Origin: Granulibacter bethesdensis
Lineage (GTDB): Bacteria > Pseudomonadota > Alphaproteobacteria > Acetobacterales > Acetobacteraceae
DNA length: 64,000 nucleotides
Reading direction: 5' to 3'
Assembly (NCBI RefSeq): GCF_001889545.1
Contig: NZ_CP018194.1
Coordinates: 2,491,501-2,555,500 of the forward strand
The notes under the pieces are model-generated. The model was not told where the DNA came from and searched no databases. It was given only the letters and a program-made list of their open reading frames with translations. This document shows positions 20,361 to 29,798 of this stretch, piece by piece. The first letter of the stretch is position 1, and every line of letters begins with the position of its first letter. The position numbers and the translations under genes are program-made.

Positions 20361-20942
20361 TCACGCCGTCATGATGCGGCTGTCAGCCTGCAACAGCTTG
20401 TAATAGTAATATCCGCGCAGGGTCTGCCCCCGCGCACGGGCATAGACCGGGTGGGTGCCCCAGCAAATATAGCCCATGGATTCGTAAAGCTTTTTTGCTG
20501 CTTCCTGATCTTCCCGCAAATCGAGATTCAGCACCTGAAATCCAAGCGCCCGCGCACAATCCTCGACCCGTTCCGTCAACGTACGGGCCAGACCGAAACC
20601 ACGGGCGAAGGGAGCCACGAAACTATGCGCCAGCATCGCTCCGAATGCTCTGGCTTCCTCGTTCTTGGCGGGGCGGATAAACTGTGCGGCACCCACCACC
20701 GCACCACCCTGACGGGCAATGAACAATTCCCGCTCCGGCACCAGCAGAACGCCACGAAAATATCGCTCCAGTGCCTGATGCCCCGGCGGCATGATCCAGC
20801 CGGAGCCGCCACCGTCCAGAATGGCGGCATGCGCGGCTTCACACAGGCTGGCCATATCGTCATCGCTCAGCGTCTCGACGCGCTCGACATCCTGCGCAGG
20901 CTGCTCGCCATGACGATCATCCGGCGGTTGGGAGCCCGTCAT
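20361..20942 (-). CDS. GNAT-family acetyltransferase in the his operon
   Basis: A 193-residue protein with a GNAT fold: the acetyl-CoA binding segment is [20 protein letters not shown] (the R/QxxGxG/A loop), followed by the [24 protein letters not shown] stretch, here split as [10 protein letters not shown] and [10 protein letters not shown]. The first ~25 residues are polar and probably disordered. It overlaps hisH by four bases (ATGA) and precedes hisA by 16 bases, so it is translated from the his mRNA. The acyl acceptor is unknown; nothing in the sequence ties it to a histidine intermediate. Confidence 0.87.
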   Translation of the reverse strand: MTGSQPPDDRHGEQPAQDVERVETLSDDDMASLCEAAHAAILDGGGSGWIMPPGHQALERYFRGVLLVPERELFIARQGGAVVGAAQFIRPAKNEEARAFGAMLAHSFVAPFARGFGLARTLTERVEDCARALGFQVLNLDLREDQEAAKKLYESMGYICWGTHPVYARARGQTLRGYYYYKLLQADSRIMTA

Positions 20943-21598
20943 GAACCGCTTACTCCATCAGGATTCCAGAGCATGAAATTCTGCAGGATACGCAAACCGA
21001 CTTCCTGACTTTTCTCCACATGAAACTGGGTTCCGGCACGGTTGCCGGAGGCAACCATCGCAACCACCGGACCACCATACTCCGTGGTGGCGAGGATCTG
21101 GGTATGATCTCCATCACGCAATGCATATCCATGCACGAAATAGGCATGATCATCCGGCTGCAATCCATTCAGCAGCGGATGCACACAGCCGGCAGAAGTA
21201 AAATCCAATCCATTCCAGCCCATCTGCGGCAGACGCAGACCTGGGCAGCTTATCGGTGCGATCTCGCCCTTGATCCAGCCAAAGCCCGGCGCGCCTTCAT
21301 GCTCCAGACCTCGTTCGGCCATCAATTGCATGCCGACACAGATGCCCAGAAAAGGCTTGCCCGCTGCAACGCCCTCCTCGATCGCGCCACGCATACCCTC
21401 GATTGCGGCAATGCCACGCGCGCAATCGGCGAAAGCACCCTGTCCCGGCAGTACAATCCGGTCGGCAGTACGGACATCCAGCGGATCGGCGGAGGCAATG
21501 ACCTTTGCATCCAGCCCGGCGCGCCCGGCCGCAATCTCCAGCCCACGACGTGCAGAGGCCAGATTGCCGGTACCGGAATCGATCACCACCACTTTCAT
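20939..21598 (-). CDS. hisH: imidazole glycerol phosphate synthase, glutamine amidotransferase subunit
   Basis: Class I glutaminase that channels ammonia to HisF. The nucleophile Cys87 lies in GICVGMQ, and the catalytic His/Glu pair is in TQFHVEKSQ near residue 197; the N-terminal IDSGTGNLAS is typical. ATG 21598 was chosen because it overlaps the stop of the preceding DUF2628 gene (ATGA) and begins at the conserved MKVVVID; a GTG five codons earlier (21613) is in frame. It overlaps the GNAT gene at its end. Confidence 0.96.
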   Translation of the reverse strand: MKVVVIDSGTGNLASARRGLEIAAGRAGLDAKVIASADPLDVRTADRIVLPGQGAFADCARGIAAIEGMRGAIEEGVAAGKPFLGICVGMQLMAERGLEHEGAPGFGWIKGEIAPISCPGLRLPQMGWNGLDFTSAGCVHPLLNGLQPDDHAYFVHGYALRDGDHTQILATTEYGGPVVAMVASGNRAGTQFHVEKSQEVGLRILQNFMLWNPDGVSGS

Positions 21599-22002
21599 AC
21601 CGTCTGCTCCCACAGGGCCGGATGAGCGGCCTGCTGTTTTTCCTCCATCCGGTGCATCCGGGCCAGCGCCATACTGAGCGCGGTATCAGCATCGGCGGCC
21701 GCCACGACACCTGCCAGCCTGTATCCTGACAGTGTCAGTGACCAGCGCCGCAGATCCTGAGCAAACAATCCCTGTGCCACCATCAGCCCGGCACAGATCG
21801 GTCCCTGCCAAAGCGGAGGCAGAAAAGCGACCAGCAGTATCCAGCCGGCCAGCAGGATCATTGCCGGCAGTACCGCCTGCCGCATCCCCAGCCAGAGCGG
21901 CCCAAGCAAGGTCGCCGGAATGCTGAACTGCTCCGGAATGACCCGTGGCAATCCGCTGCCCTTTGTCGCCGGATCGGGAAGATGAACGGTCCAGATCGTC
22001 AT
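21595..22002 (-). CDS. DUF2628 membrane protein in the his operon
   Basis: A 135-residue protein of the DUF2628 family, with conserved start TIWTVHLP and the VIPEQFS...LLGPLWLGM segment. Two hydrophobic stretches (about 45-62 and 66-82) suggest a small inner-membrane protein; the C-terminal half, with AGVVAAADADTALSMAL, is soluble. The function of the family is unknown. Start ATG 22002 follows the hisB stop by 13 bases and matches the family N-terminus. Its frame continues upstream into hisB without homology. It shares the his transcript and overlaps hisH by ATGA. Confidence 0.85.
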   Translation of the reverse strand: MTIWTVHLPDPATKGSGLPRVIPEQFSIPATLLGPLWLGMRQAVLPAMILLAGWILLVAFLPPLWQGPICAGLMVAQGLFAQDLRRWSLTLSGYRLAGVVAAADADTALSMALARMHRMEEKQQAAHPALWEQTV

Positions 22003-22015
22003 TGCAGCACAGGCT

Positions 22016-22606
22016 CTACAGGGCGCCCTTGGTGGAAGGAATGGCATCCCCGACGCGGGGATCGCGCTCCACTGCCATGCGCAGCGCCCGGGCCACCGCC
22101 TTGAAACACGCCTCCGCCACATGATGCGTATTGGTGCCGGCCTTGAGCGTCACATGCAGCGTCATCAGCGCATTGCCCCCGAAAGCGCGGAAAAATTCCT
22201 CGAACAGCTCGGTATCCATCGTGCCGACCTTGGGCTGAAGGAACGGAACCGACCATGCCACATGCGCCCGACCGGACAGGTCGATCGCGGCCTCGGCCAG
22301 TGCCTCATCCATCGGCACGATGGCATGGCCGAAGCGGCGAATGCCTTTTTTATCGCCCAGCGCCTGTCGCAACGCCTGCCCCAGCACGATCCCGACATCC
22401 TCGGTCATGTGGTGATCATCAATATGCAGATCGCCTGTGGCGCGGATCGTCAGATCCAGCAGCGCATGGCGTGCCAGAGCGGTCAGCATATGATCCAGAA
22501 ACCCGATACCGGTGGCGATATCGGTCTGTCCGGTTCCATCCAGGTCGATGCTCAACCGGATGGATGTTTCCGACGTCGTACGGTCGATGGTGGCTTGGCG
22601 CGTCAT
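22016..22606 (-). CDS. hisB: imidazoleglycerol-phosphate dehydratase
   Basis: Mn-dependent dehydratase forming imidazole acetol phosphate. The 196-residue monofunctional form shows the duplicated metal-binding motifs: GIGFLDHML and the HIDDHHMTED segment in the first half, and GTNTHHVAEACFKA in the second. First gene of the his operon. The 102-base gap to the divergent hslV must contain both promoters; I could not assign their boxes. Confidence 0.98.
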   Translation of the reverse strand: MTRQATIDRTTSETSIRLSIDLDGTGQTDIATGIGFLDHMLTALARHALLDLTIRATGDLHIDDHHMTEDVGIVLGQALRQALGDKKGIRRFGHAIVPMDEALAEAAIDLSGRAHVAWSVPFLQPKVGTMDTELFEEFFRAFGGNALMTLHVTLKAGTNTHHVAEACFKAVARALRMAVERDPRVGDAIPSTKGAL

Positions 22607-22708
22607 GGCGGAGTGCTAGCGCCTCCTGTTCCGAAACACCAGCTTTGAGACATCAATCCGTTGATCCGGCCTTGCCGCCATGCGGTCGAAGCGCCATGTG
22701 AGGCGATC

Positions 22709-23299
22709 ATGAGCATCTCCCCCTATCCCGCCGCATCATCCCATGATCCTGTGGGCTGGCACGGCACCACCATTCTCTGCATCCGTCGCGGAAACACTGT
22801 TACCATGGCCGGGGACGGACAGGTCAGCCTCGGCCAAACGGTCGTGAAGGGCAATGCCCGCAAGGTCCGGCGCATCGGCGCGGGCGGTCAGGTTCTGGCG
22901 GGCTTCGCCGGCGCGACCGCCGATGCCTTCACCCTGCTGGAGCGACTGGAAGCCAAGCTGGAACGCTTTCCCAACCAGCTGGAACGCGCCTGCGTGGAGC
23001 TGGCGAAAGACTGGCGCACCGACCGCTATCTGCGTCGGCTGGAAGCGATGATGGCGGTGGCCGATCAAAGCCGCAGCTTCACCCTGACCGGCAATGGCGA
23101 CGTGCTGGAACCGGAAGACGGTATCATCGCCATCGGCTCCGGCGGGAATTACGCGCTGTCGGCGGCCCGCGCCCTGATGACGGTGGATGGGCTGGAAGCA
23201 GAGGAAATCGCCCGCCGCGCCATGCGCATCGCCGCCGATATCTGTGTCTACACCAATGGTAACGTCATCGTCGAAACCCTCCGTGGCGAGGCGGAATAA
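22709..23299 (+). CDS. hslV: HslV protease subunit of HslUV (ClpQ)
   Basis: N-terminal threonine protease forming a double hexamer ring capped by HslU. Maturation at HG/TTILCI would expose Thr20, giving an unusually long 19-residue propeptide if the ATG at 22709 is right; E. coli HslV loses only the initiator Met. The [11 protein letters not shown] segment and IGSGGNYAL are typical. The frame is open upstream to 22661, but the extra residues lack homology. hslU follows after 6 bases; the pair is divergent from the his operon. Confidence 0.97.
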   Translation: MSISPYPAASSHDPVGWHGTTILCIRRGNTVTMAGDGQVSLGQTVVKGNARKVRRIGAGGQVLAGFAGATADAFTLLERLEAKLERFPNQLERACVELAKDWRTDRYLRRLEAMMAVADQSRSFTLTGNGDVLEPEDGIIAIGSGGNYALSAARALMTVDGLEAEEIARRAMRIAADICVYTNGNVIVETLRGEAE

Positions 23300-23305
23300 C
23301 GCATC

Positions 23306-24622
23306 ATGGACATCCCTACCTATTCACCCCGCGAAATCGTCTCCGAACTGGATCGCTTCATCGTCGGCCAGACCGATGCCAAGCGGGCCGTGGCCATCGC
23401 CCTGCGCAACCGCTGGCGCAGGCAGCAACTGCCGGAAGCGATGCGGGAAGAAGTCGTCCCCAAGAATATTCTGATGATCGGCCCCACCGGCTGCGGCAAG
23501 ACCGAAATCGCCCGCCGTCTGGCCAAACTGGCGCAGGCCCCGTTCCTGAAGGTCGAGGCCACAAAATTTACCGAAGTCGGTTATGTCGGCCGTGACGTCG
23601 AAAGCATCGTGCGCGATCTGGTCGAGGCCTCGCTGACCATGCTGCGCGACACCAGCCGCCGGAACGTGCAGGCCCAGGCGGAGCTGGCCGCCGAAGAACG
23701 TCTGCTCACCGCGCTGGTCGGTGAAGGGGCTGGGGCCGATACACGCTCCCATTTCCGCCGCATGCTGCGCAATGGGGAGCTGGAAGACAAGGAAATCGAA
23801 ATCTCGGTCTCTTCCGCCCCCTCAGCACCGCCATCGGTCGATATTCCCGGCGTCCCGCCCGGTCAGGCGATCAATCTGACCGAGATGATGAAGGGCATGT
23901 TCGGCAATCGCCAGCAGCAGAAGAAACTCACCGTCGCCGCCGCACGGCAACTGCTTCAACGGGAGGAAGCCGACCGGCTGCTGGATAATGAGAAGCTCGG
24001 GCGCGATGCGGTGGAGCATGCCGAAAACAACGGCATCGTCTTCATCGATGAGATCGACAAGGTTTGCGCCCGCAGCACCGAAGGCGGCATGCGCGGTGGC
24101 GATATCTCCCGCGAGGGCGTACAGCGTGATCTGCTGCCGATCATCGAAGGCACCACCGTGAATACCAAATATGGTCCGGTGAAGACCGACCATATCCTGT
24201 TCATCGCCTCCGGCGCGTTCCATCTGGCCAAGCCGTCCGATCTGCTGCCGGAGCTTCAGGGCCGACTGCCGATTCGGGTGGAGCTGCAACCCCTGTCACG
24301 CGCCGATATGCGCCGGATTCTGGTGGAACCCGAACATTCCCTGCTGAAACAGTATCAGGCTCTGCTGGGGACCGAGCAGGTCGATCTGGACATCACCGAC
24401 GATGCGATCGACGCGCTGGCCGATCTCGCGGCGGAGATCAATGACCGGGTCGAAAATATTGGCGCCCGCCGCCTGCATACGGTGCTGGAGAAACTGCTGG
24501 AAGATATCAGCTTCACCGCCCCCGATCGTGCGGGGGAACTGGTCACCGTCGACGCGGCGCTGGTCAGGGACCGCGTGGCCCCGCTGGCGGGCAAGGCCGA
24601 TCTCAGCCGCTTCATTCTGTGA
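23306..24622 (+). CDS. hslU: HslU ATPase subunit of HslUV (ClpY)
   Basis: AAA+ unfoldase that feeds substrates to HslV. Product of 438 residues: start TPREIV-like [17 protein letters not shown], Walker A GPTGCGKT (59-66), the pore motif GYVGRD, the I-domain insertion (about 110-240), Walker [10 protein letters not shown], sensor motifs, and the conserved C-terminus ending ADLSRFIL that docks into HslV. It begins 6 bases after hslV, so the two are cotranscribed. A long hairpin follows the stop. Confidence 0.98.
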   Translation: MDIPTYSPREIVSELDRFIVGQTDAKRAVAIALRNRWRRQQLPEAMREEVVPKNILMIGPTGCGKTEIARRLAKLAQAPFLKVEATKFTEVGYVGRDVESIVRDLVEASLTMLRDTSRRNVQAQAELAAEERLLTALVGEGAGADTRSHFRRMLRNGELEDKEIEISVSSAPSAPPSVDIPGVPPGQAINLTEMMKGMFGNRQQQKKLTVAAARQLLQREEADRLLDNEKLGRDAVEHAENNGIVFIDEIDKVCARSTEGGMRGGDISREGVQRDLLPIIEGTTVNTKYGPVKTDHILFIASGAFHLAKPSDLLPELQGRLPIRVELQPLSRADMRRILVEPEHSLLKQYQALLGTEQVDLDITDDAIDALADLAAEINDRVENIGARRLHTVLEKLLEDISFTAPDRAGELVTVDAALVRDRVAPLAGKADLSRFIL

Positions 24623-24639
24623 CCGGCCTGTGATTTCGT

Positions 24640-24678
24640 TGCGACCTGCCTGCTTGACGGCGCGGCGGGCAGGTCGCA
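24640..24678. terminator. strong hairpin between hslU and sufE
   Basis: Perfect 11-bp stem (24640-24650 with 24668-24678, core GCGACCTGCC) and a 17-base loop, 17 bases after the hslU stop. No T-run follows, so it may act as an mRNA 3'-end stabiliser or a Rho-assisted terminator. Its right arm ends 10 bases before the sufE start and would cover the sufE ribosome-binding region. Confidence 0.5.
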
Positions 24679-24688
24679 CATCGCAGCC

Positions 24689-25147
24689 ATGACAGACGAT
24701 CCGTTCTACCATCCGCCCGAAGACAGCGCAGAGGCCGCCATCGAGGCCATCGCGGACGAGTTGTCCGTGTTCGATGAGGATTGGGATCGGTACCAGTTCA
24801 TCATCGATATGGGCAAAACCCTGCCGCCTTTTCCTGCTGACTGGATGAATGACGCGCACAAGGTGCCGGGATGTCAGAGTCAGGTCTGGATGGAGGCACA
24901 GGTCGAGAATGGTGCGCTGTATCTGGCCGGCAAATCCGATGCCCAGATCGTCGGCGGGCTGATTGCGCTGCTGCTGCGGGTCTATTCCGGCCGAACACCT
25001 GCGGAAATTCTTGCCACCGATCCGGTCTGGCTTAAAACTCTTGGCCTGACCGGATCGCTCTCCATCAACCGGGGTAGCGGGCTGGAAGCGATGGCGCGAA
25101 AAATTCATGAACTGGCGGCTTCGGTGCGGACACAGTCCCGCGCCTGA
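24689..25147 (+). CDS. sufE: SufE-family sulfur acceptor
   Basis: SufE accepts persulfide sulfur from the cysteine desulfurase SufS and hands it to SufB for Fe-S cluster assembly. The acceptor Cys62 lies in the VPGCQSQVW motif, and LLLRVYSGRTPAEI and LTGSLSINRGSG match the family. The 152 residues are normal. It overlaps no suf operon here; neighbours are hslU and a HAD hydrolase, so it is a stand-alone sufE as often seen in alphaproteobacteria. Confidence 0.94.
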   Translation: MTDDPFYHPPEDSAEAAIEAIADELSVFDEDWDRYQFIIDMGKTLPPFPADWMNDAHKVPGCQSQVWMEAQVENGALYLAGKSDAQIVGGLIALLLRVYSGRTPAEILATDPVWLKTLGLTGSLSINRGSGLEAMARKIHELAASVRTQSRA

Positions 25148-25169
25148 TCCGATATCAAAGGTGCGGCGG

Positions 25170-25994
25170 ATGAGCCTGCAGAACCTTGCCGCAAACCATG
25201 ATGTTTTTCTGATCGACCAGTTTGGCACGGTCCATGACGGCACCCATCCCTATCCGGGAGCACTGGATGCGCTGTACCAGCTGCGCGCCATGGGCAAACA
25301 GGTGGCGCTGCTGTCCAACTCCGGTCGCCGCGCCGGACCGAACGCGGAACGGCTGGCCAAAATCGGTGTACCGGACGACGCCTATGATCTGAACATCTCC
25401 TCCGGCGAGGTTGCGTGGCATATGCTGGCCGCGGGGATTCTGCCGGAAACCTCCGGCGCGTCACGCTGCCTGCTGATCTCCCGCGATCATGATTGCTCCA
25501 TGCTGGAAGGCAATGGGCTGACGATGACCAGCGACCCGCAGGAATGCGATCTGGTCATCATCGGCGGCAGCGAGGGGGAGAAAGTGCCGCTGGCCGATTA
25601 TCGCACCCTGCTTGCCCCCGCCGCCTCGCGGCGTGTGCCCGCTTTATGCGTCAATCCTGATCTGGTGATGCTGACACCGCGCGGACAGGCTTTCGGGGCC
25701 GGGCGCATCGCCGAGATGTATATCGAGTTGGGCGGGCTGGTCCGCTGGATCGGGAAACCTTTTCCCTCGATCTATGATTACACCCTGCGTCTGCTGGGCG
25801 ATCCGCCACGGGAACGGGTGGTGGCCATCGGGGACAGCGTCAGACACGACATCAAGGGCGCCCGCGCCGCTGGATGCCATGCCGTCCTGGTGCTGACCGG
25901 GATTGCCGGTCCGGCCGTGCTGGATGATGAACTCCATCCCGATATGATCCTGCCGGGGCTAAGATGGGATGCCCGCGCCGTACGGGAGCATTGA
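25170..25994 (+). CDS. HAD superfamily class IIA hydrolase (TIGR01459-like)
   Basis: A 274-residue phosphatase of the HAD IIA type related to p-nitrophenyl phosphatase/NagD. Motif I is DQFGT with nucleophile Asp16; the usual second aspartate is replaced by Phe18, as in the alphaproteobacterial TIGR01459 group. Motif II is LLSNSGRR, and motif IV is GDSVRHDIKGA with WIGKPFPSIYD before it. The substrate is unknown. ATG 25170 is chosen because the fold begins there; the open frame upstream overlaps the end of sufE. Confidence 0.88.
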   Translation: MSLQNLAANHDVFLIDQFGTVHDGTHPYPGALDALYQLRAMGKQVALLSNSGRRAGPNAERLAKIGVPDDAYDLNISSGEVAWHMLAAGILPETSGASRCLLISRDHDCSMLEGNGLTMTSDPQECDLVIIGGSEGEKVPLADYRTLLAPAASRRVPALCVNPDLVMLTPRGQAFGAGRIAEMYIELGGLVRWIGKPFPSIYDYTLRLLGDPPRERVVAIGDSVRHDIKGARAAGCHAVLVLTGIAGPAVLDDELHPDMILPGLRWDARAVREH

Positions 25995-26210
25995 TCCTGA
26001 TACCGGACAGCGTATCAGCCATTCTTTCGCCATGAATCCGCCATCTGAAAGGCCAACTGGGATGCCCCATTGGAGCACAGAGAGAAAGAGGACAGAGCAA
26101 GGAAATCCTCCTACCCTCATGACTTGAACAGCGGCACGGTCACGATCACGGTCTTGCATTGACCGCCCGGCAACCGGAGTCCTCGATAAAACAGGGATGG
26201 CGACGTCATC

Positions 26211-26753
26211 ATGCAATCAGAACGAGTGTCCTGGCCTGCGGAAGCCTCTCACGGGGCCGGTACCCACCAGTTATTCCTGCGTGAGGAGGAATTGCGGCTG
26301 GCTCAGGATCTGCTGTTCTTCGCCTATCGCGACTTCACTGCTTCCGCCGATGCTGCGCTGGAGGAGCTGGGCTTCGGTCGCGCCCATCATCGCGCCCTGC
26401 ATTTCATTGCCCGCAATCCCGGCCTGACAGTCAGCGATTTGCTGTCGATCCTGCGGATTACCAAACAGAGTCTGGCCCGTGTGCTGGGTAGTCTGGTGGA
26501 TCGTGGCTATGTCATGCAGTCCCCCGGCCATGAAGATCGTCGTCAACGCCTGCTGCGTCTGACCGAAAGCGGGGAGGCGCTGGAACGCCGTCTGTTCGAA
26601 GGTCAGAAAGCCATTCTGACCGCCGCCTATCGCGAGTCCGGTGGCCATGCGGTGGAGGGTTTTCGCCGCGTGCTCTACAGCCTCGCCGGGAACGATGCCC
26701 GCGCCTGCATTGATCAGGCGGACCCGGCGTTCCGGAATCGGAGGAAAATCTGA
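26211..26753 (+). CDS. MarR-family transcriptional regulator (PetP-like)
   Basis: Winged-helix regulator of 180 residues: the recognition region is LTVSDLLSILRITKQSLARVL (helix-turn-helix, split here as LSILRITKQSLARVL) and the wing is GHEDRRQRLLRLTESG. Its stop overlaps the start of an OmpR-type response regulator (TGATG), followed by a histidine kinase. The same MarR-response regulator pairing is known as petP-petR in Rhodobacter capsulatus, where it is needed for cytochrome c expression; orthology is inferred from arrangement and size only. A 216-base gap upstream holds its promoter; no operator was identified. Confidence 0.88.
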   Translation: MQSERVSWPAEASHGAGTHQLFLREEELRLAQDLLFFAYRDFTASADAALEELGFGRAHHRALHFIARNPGLTVSDLLSILRITKQSLARVLGSLVDRGYVMQSPGHEDRRQRLLRLTESGEALERRLFEGQKAILTAAYRESGGHAVEGFRRVLYSLAGNDARACIDQADPAFRNRRKI

Positions 26754-27472
26754 TGGCGCTATCGGATCAGGGCGGCGGAGAAGCCACCATGATCCTGGTG
26801 GTCGATGATGATGACCGCCTGCGCCGCCTGCTGTCCCGCTTTCTGGCCGAGCGCGGATTTCGTGTCACCACGGCTGAAAATGCCGCTGTAGCGCGGCAGA
26901 CCATGGGCTTTCTTCAGCCCGATCTGATGGTGCTGGACGTGATGATGGCAGGAGAAGACGGTCTGAGCCTCACCGAAAGTCTGCGTCGGGACGGGCAGGA
27001 CGTGCCCGTGATCCTGCTGACGGCACGCGGCGGCCCAGAAGACCGGATTGCCGGGCTGGAAGCCGGGGCGGATGATTATCTGGCCAAACCGTTCGAACCT
27101 GATGAGCTGGTGGCACGCATCCGTGCAGTGCTGCGGCGCACCTCCATTCCGGCAACACCGCCCGCACCGACCGGGCCGGTCAAGCTGGGGCAGATCATCT
27201 TCGACCCCGATCGCAGCGAATTGCGGGGACCGGATGGAACAACCCGTCTGACCGGCGGCGAAACCGCCCTGCTGGCCGCCCTCGCCGGACGGGCCAATGA
27301 AGTTCTTTCCAGGGAAGAGCTGGCAGCGGTACTGAGCATGGACGAGGCCAGTGAGCGCGCCATTGACGTGCAGGTTACCCGCCTGCGCCGCAAGATCGAG
27401 ACCGATCCAAGGGAACCCCGCTACCTGCACACGGTGCGAGGACGTGGCTATGTGCTAAAACCGGGTCCATGA
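26753..27472 (+). CDS. OmpR-family response regulator (PetR-like)
   Basis: A two-domain DNA-binding response regulator of 239 residues. The receiver domain has the acidic pocket VDDDD (18-22), phospho-acceptor Asp62 in MVLDVMM, and Lys112 in LAKPFEP; a winged-helix output domain follows (about 145-239) with ERAIDVQVTRLRRKIE and a terminal HTVRGRGYVL. It overlaps the MarR gene in front (TGATG) and the histidine kinase behind (ATGA), so stoichiometric expression is likely. Target genes are unknown. Confidence 0.95.
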   Translation: MALSDQGGGEATMILVVDDDDRLRRLLSRFLAERGFRVTTAENAAVARQTMGFLQPDLMVLDVMMAGEDGLSLTESLRRDGQDVPVILLTARGGPEDRIAGLEAGADDYLAKPFEPDELVARIRAVLRRTSIPATPPAPTGPVKLGQIIFDPDRSELRGPDGTTRLTGGETALLAALAGRANEVLSREELAAVLSMDEASERAIDVQVTRLRRKIETDPREPRYLHTVRGRGYVLKPGP

Positions 27473-28884
27473 GCGGCCCGCAGGATCACATCTCTGACCC
27501 GGCCCTGCCGGAAGCGCAGGACACATCGCACCGCTTCCAGCTGGTTGGTCGGATGCAACGCGCCGGGCTGCGCCGGGTCATTAAAAAATTTCTGCCTCGC
27601 TCCCTGCTGGGTCGCTCCCTGCTGATCATCCTGCTGCCGCTGGTACTGGTGCAGGCTATCTCGCTCAAGATTTTCTACGGCAGCCATCTGGATGTCATCT
27701 CCCGCCGCCTGTCATCCTCGGTAGCCGGAGAAATCGCCTACACGATCGACCTGCTGCGCCGCTTTCCAGACACGGCCGATCAGGACTGGATCCTGCGCCA
27801 TGCATGGGGGCAGTTCGCGATCATGGCCACCATTCGGCCTGGAGCCACCCTCAGCCCCCGGGAACCCCACAATATTCTTGGCCCGATGGATGACGATCTC
27901 CGGGCCGCACTGGAAGAAATGGTCAAGCTGCCCTTCACCATGGACTGGATTTCCGACACCCAATCCGTCCTGATCCATGTGCAATTGCCGCAGGGTGTGC
28001 TGGATGTGAAGGCACCCCGCAAACGGCTTTATACGGCGACTATCTATCTGTTTCTGTTCTGGACCGTGGGCTCCGCCCTGCTGTTGTTCGCCGTCGCCGC
28101 CCTGTTCATGCGCAATCAGGTCCGGGCCATCCGACGTCTGGCCGGGGCAGCGGAAGCCTTCGGCATGGGACGGGATCGCGGACCGATCAAACCGGAGGGT
28201 GCTATCGAGGTCCGCCGTGCCGCCACCGCCTTCAACCGCATGCAGGAACGTATCCGCCGCTTCATCACGCAACGCACAGAGATGCTGGCCGGTGTTTCCC
28301 ACGATCTGCGCACGCCGCTGACCCGCCTGCGTCTGGCCGTGGCCATGTTGCCCACTGTACCTCCGGAAGAACTACCGGAGGAAAGCCGGGCCATGATCGC
28401 CGATCTGGAAGATATGGAGCGGATGATCAAAGCCTATCTGGCGTTTGCACGCGGTGAAGGAACCGAGCAGACCCAGCCCTCTGACCTCGTCCGGCTGGTG
28501 CAGGGGGTCGTAAACGGCGCCCGCCGCGCCGGAGCCGATATCACGCTTTCAGCCCCGCCGGAGCTGATGCTGCCGTTGCGCCCGGATGCATGCCGCCGCG
28601 CCGTGGCCAATCTGGTTGATAATGCCTGCCGTCATGGGAAACGGGTGGTAGTGAGCATCAACGCATGGTCCCGGGCCGTACATGTCACGGTGGATGATGA
28701 TGGGCCGGGACTGGCCCAGGAGTGGCGGGAAGCCGCTTTCAGGCCGTTCCAGTCCGGCTCCGCAGGCGGGACCGGGCTTGGTCTGGCGATCAGCCGCGAC
28801 ATCATCCGCAGTCATGGCGGGGACATCACGCTGGAAGACAGCCCGCTGGGCGGCCTGCGCGCACGGATCATGCTGCCCGTGTGA
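27469..28884 (+). CDS. EnvZ-type sensor histidine kinase
   Basis: Membrane sensor kinase of 471 residues, cognate to the response regulator whose stop it overlaps. A cytosolic N-terminal stretch is followed by TM1 (about 49-66), a periplasmic sensor (67-190), TM2 (191-213), HAMP (about 214-268), an H-box GVSHDLRTPL with His278, N-box NLVDNACRHG, and G-boxes DDDGPGL and GTGLGLAI. Family resembles EnvZ; the signal is unknown. The end overlaps the convergent lipid A acyltransferase gene by 17 bases. Confidence 0.95.
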   Translation: MSGPQDHISDPALPEAQDTSHRFQLVGRMQRAGLRRVIKKFLPRSLLGRSLLIILLPLVLVQAISLKIFYGSHLDVISRRLSSSVAGEIAYTIDLLRRFPDTADQDWILRHAWGQFAIMATIRPGATLSPREPHNILGPMDDDLRAALEEMVKLPFTMDWISDTQSVLIHVQLPQGVLDVKAPRKRLYTATIYLFLFWTVGSALLLFAVAALFMRNQVRAIRRLAGAAEAFGMGRDRGPIKPEGAIEVRRAATAFNRMQERIRRFITQRTEMLAGVSHDLRTPLTRLRLAVAMLPTVPPEELPEESRAMIADLEDMERMIKAYLAFARGEGTEQTQPSDLVRLVQGVVNGARRAGADITLSAPPELMLPLRPDACRRAVANLVDNACRHGKRVVVSINAWSRAVHVTVDDDGPGLAQEWREAAFRPFQSGSAGGTGLGLAISRDIIRSHGGDITLEDSPLGGLRARIMLPV

Positions 28885-29788
28885 TACCGTCCTCAAGGGC
28901 CGCCATCACCGGCTTCGGCCAGCGCCGGTGCAGCCATAGCCATTGCTCCGGCACCACCCGTATCCAGTGTTCCAGAACCTGATTCATGGCGAAAGTCAGC
29001 GTCGCAATATCCTCGACCCGCTGACCGGTCTCCGGCAGGGGCAAAGGCGGCTCCACAATCAGGCGGAACCGCGCCGGACCGATACGCCGCATATAACCGG
29101 GGATCACCGGACAGTTAAATTTCAGCGCCAGAGCCGCCGCCGCCGGGGCGGTCATCGCCGGATAGCCGAACAGCGACGATTCGATACCATCATTCATCTT
29201 CTGATCGATCAGCATCCCCAGACAACCACCGGCCCGCAGATGCGCAACACTTTGCCGCGCCCCCGCCGCCCCCTTTGGAAACAGCGGAATCTCCGCCCCG
29301 ATGGCGCGACGACGCAAGGAAAGCAGGATTTCGTCCACCACCGGATTGGCGGGCGCACGATAGATGCTCGACATGAACATCCCGAACGTCGCCACGGCAG
29401 GCGGCAGCACTTCCCAGTTGCCGATATGGCCGGAGACGAAAATACAGGCTCCTCCCCGCGCCGCCTGCGCACGCAGAATGTCCTCGCCCTCGATTTCCCA
29501 GCCCGGTCCGGACTGCGTACGCTTCAGCGACGGCAGATGTGGATATTCGGCTACTGTACGGCCCAGATTATCCCATACCCCGGCAATAATCCGCCGTCTG
29601 GCTGCTGCATCCAGTTCCGGCATGGCCAGACGCAGATTCCTGTCCGCGACACGGCTGACCGGCAGATATGGCCCGATCCTGCGCGCCACAGCACCCCCGA
29701 GATCAGAAGCCCGCTCGGCGCCCAATCCCTTCAGCAATGCCAGTACCAGACGCAGCGCCTGGCCCTGCATCGCGTGCCAGACCTTCAT
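28868..29788 (-). CDS. lipid A biosynthesis late acyltransferase (LpxL/HtrB family)
   Basis: Membrane-bound acyltransferase adding a secondary acyl chain to Kdo-lipid A precursors. The catalytic HX4E motif is SGHIGNWE (His121, Glu126), and the family segment RAPANPVVDE follows. The product is 306 residues from ATG 29788, the usual LpxL length; the frame is open to 29860 but that overlaps lpxK and adds non-conserved residues. It directly follows lpxK (10-base gap) and waaA, the natural partners in lipid A assembly. Acyl-chain specificity cannot be read. Confidence 0.92.
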   Translation of the reverse strand: MKVWHAMQGQALRLVLALLKGLGAERASDLGGAVARRIGPYLPVSRVADRNLRLAMPELDAAARRRIIAGVWDNLGRTVAEYPHLPSLKRTQSGPGWEIEGEDILRAQAARGGACIFVSGHIGNWEVLPPAVATFGMFMSSIYRAPANPVVDEILLSLRRRAIGAEIPLFPKGAAGARQSVAHLRAGGCLGMLIDQKMNDGIESSLFGYPAMTAPAAAALALKFNCPVIPGYMRRIGPARFRLIVEPPLPLPETGQRVEDIATLTFAMNQVLEHWIRVVPEQWLWLHRRWPKPVMAALEDGITRAA

Positions 29789-29798
29789 CGGCAAAAGC

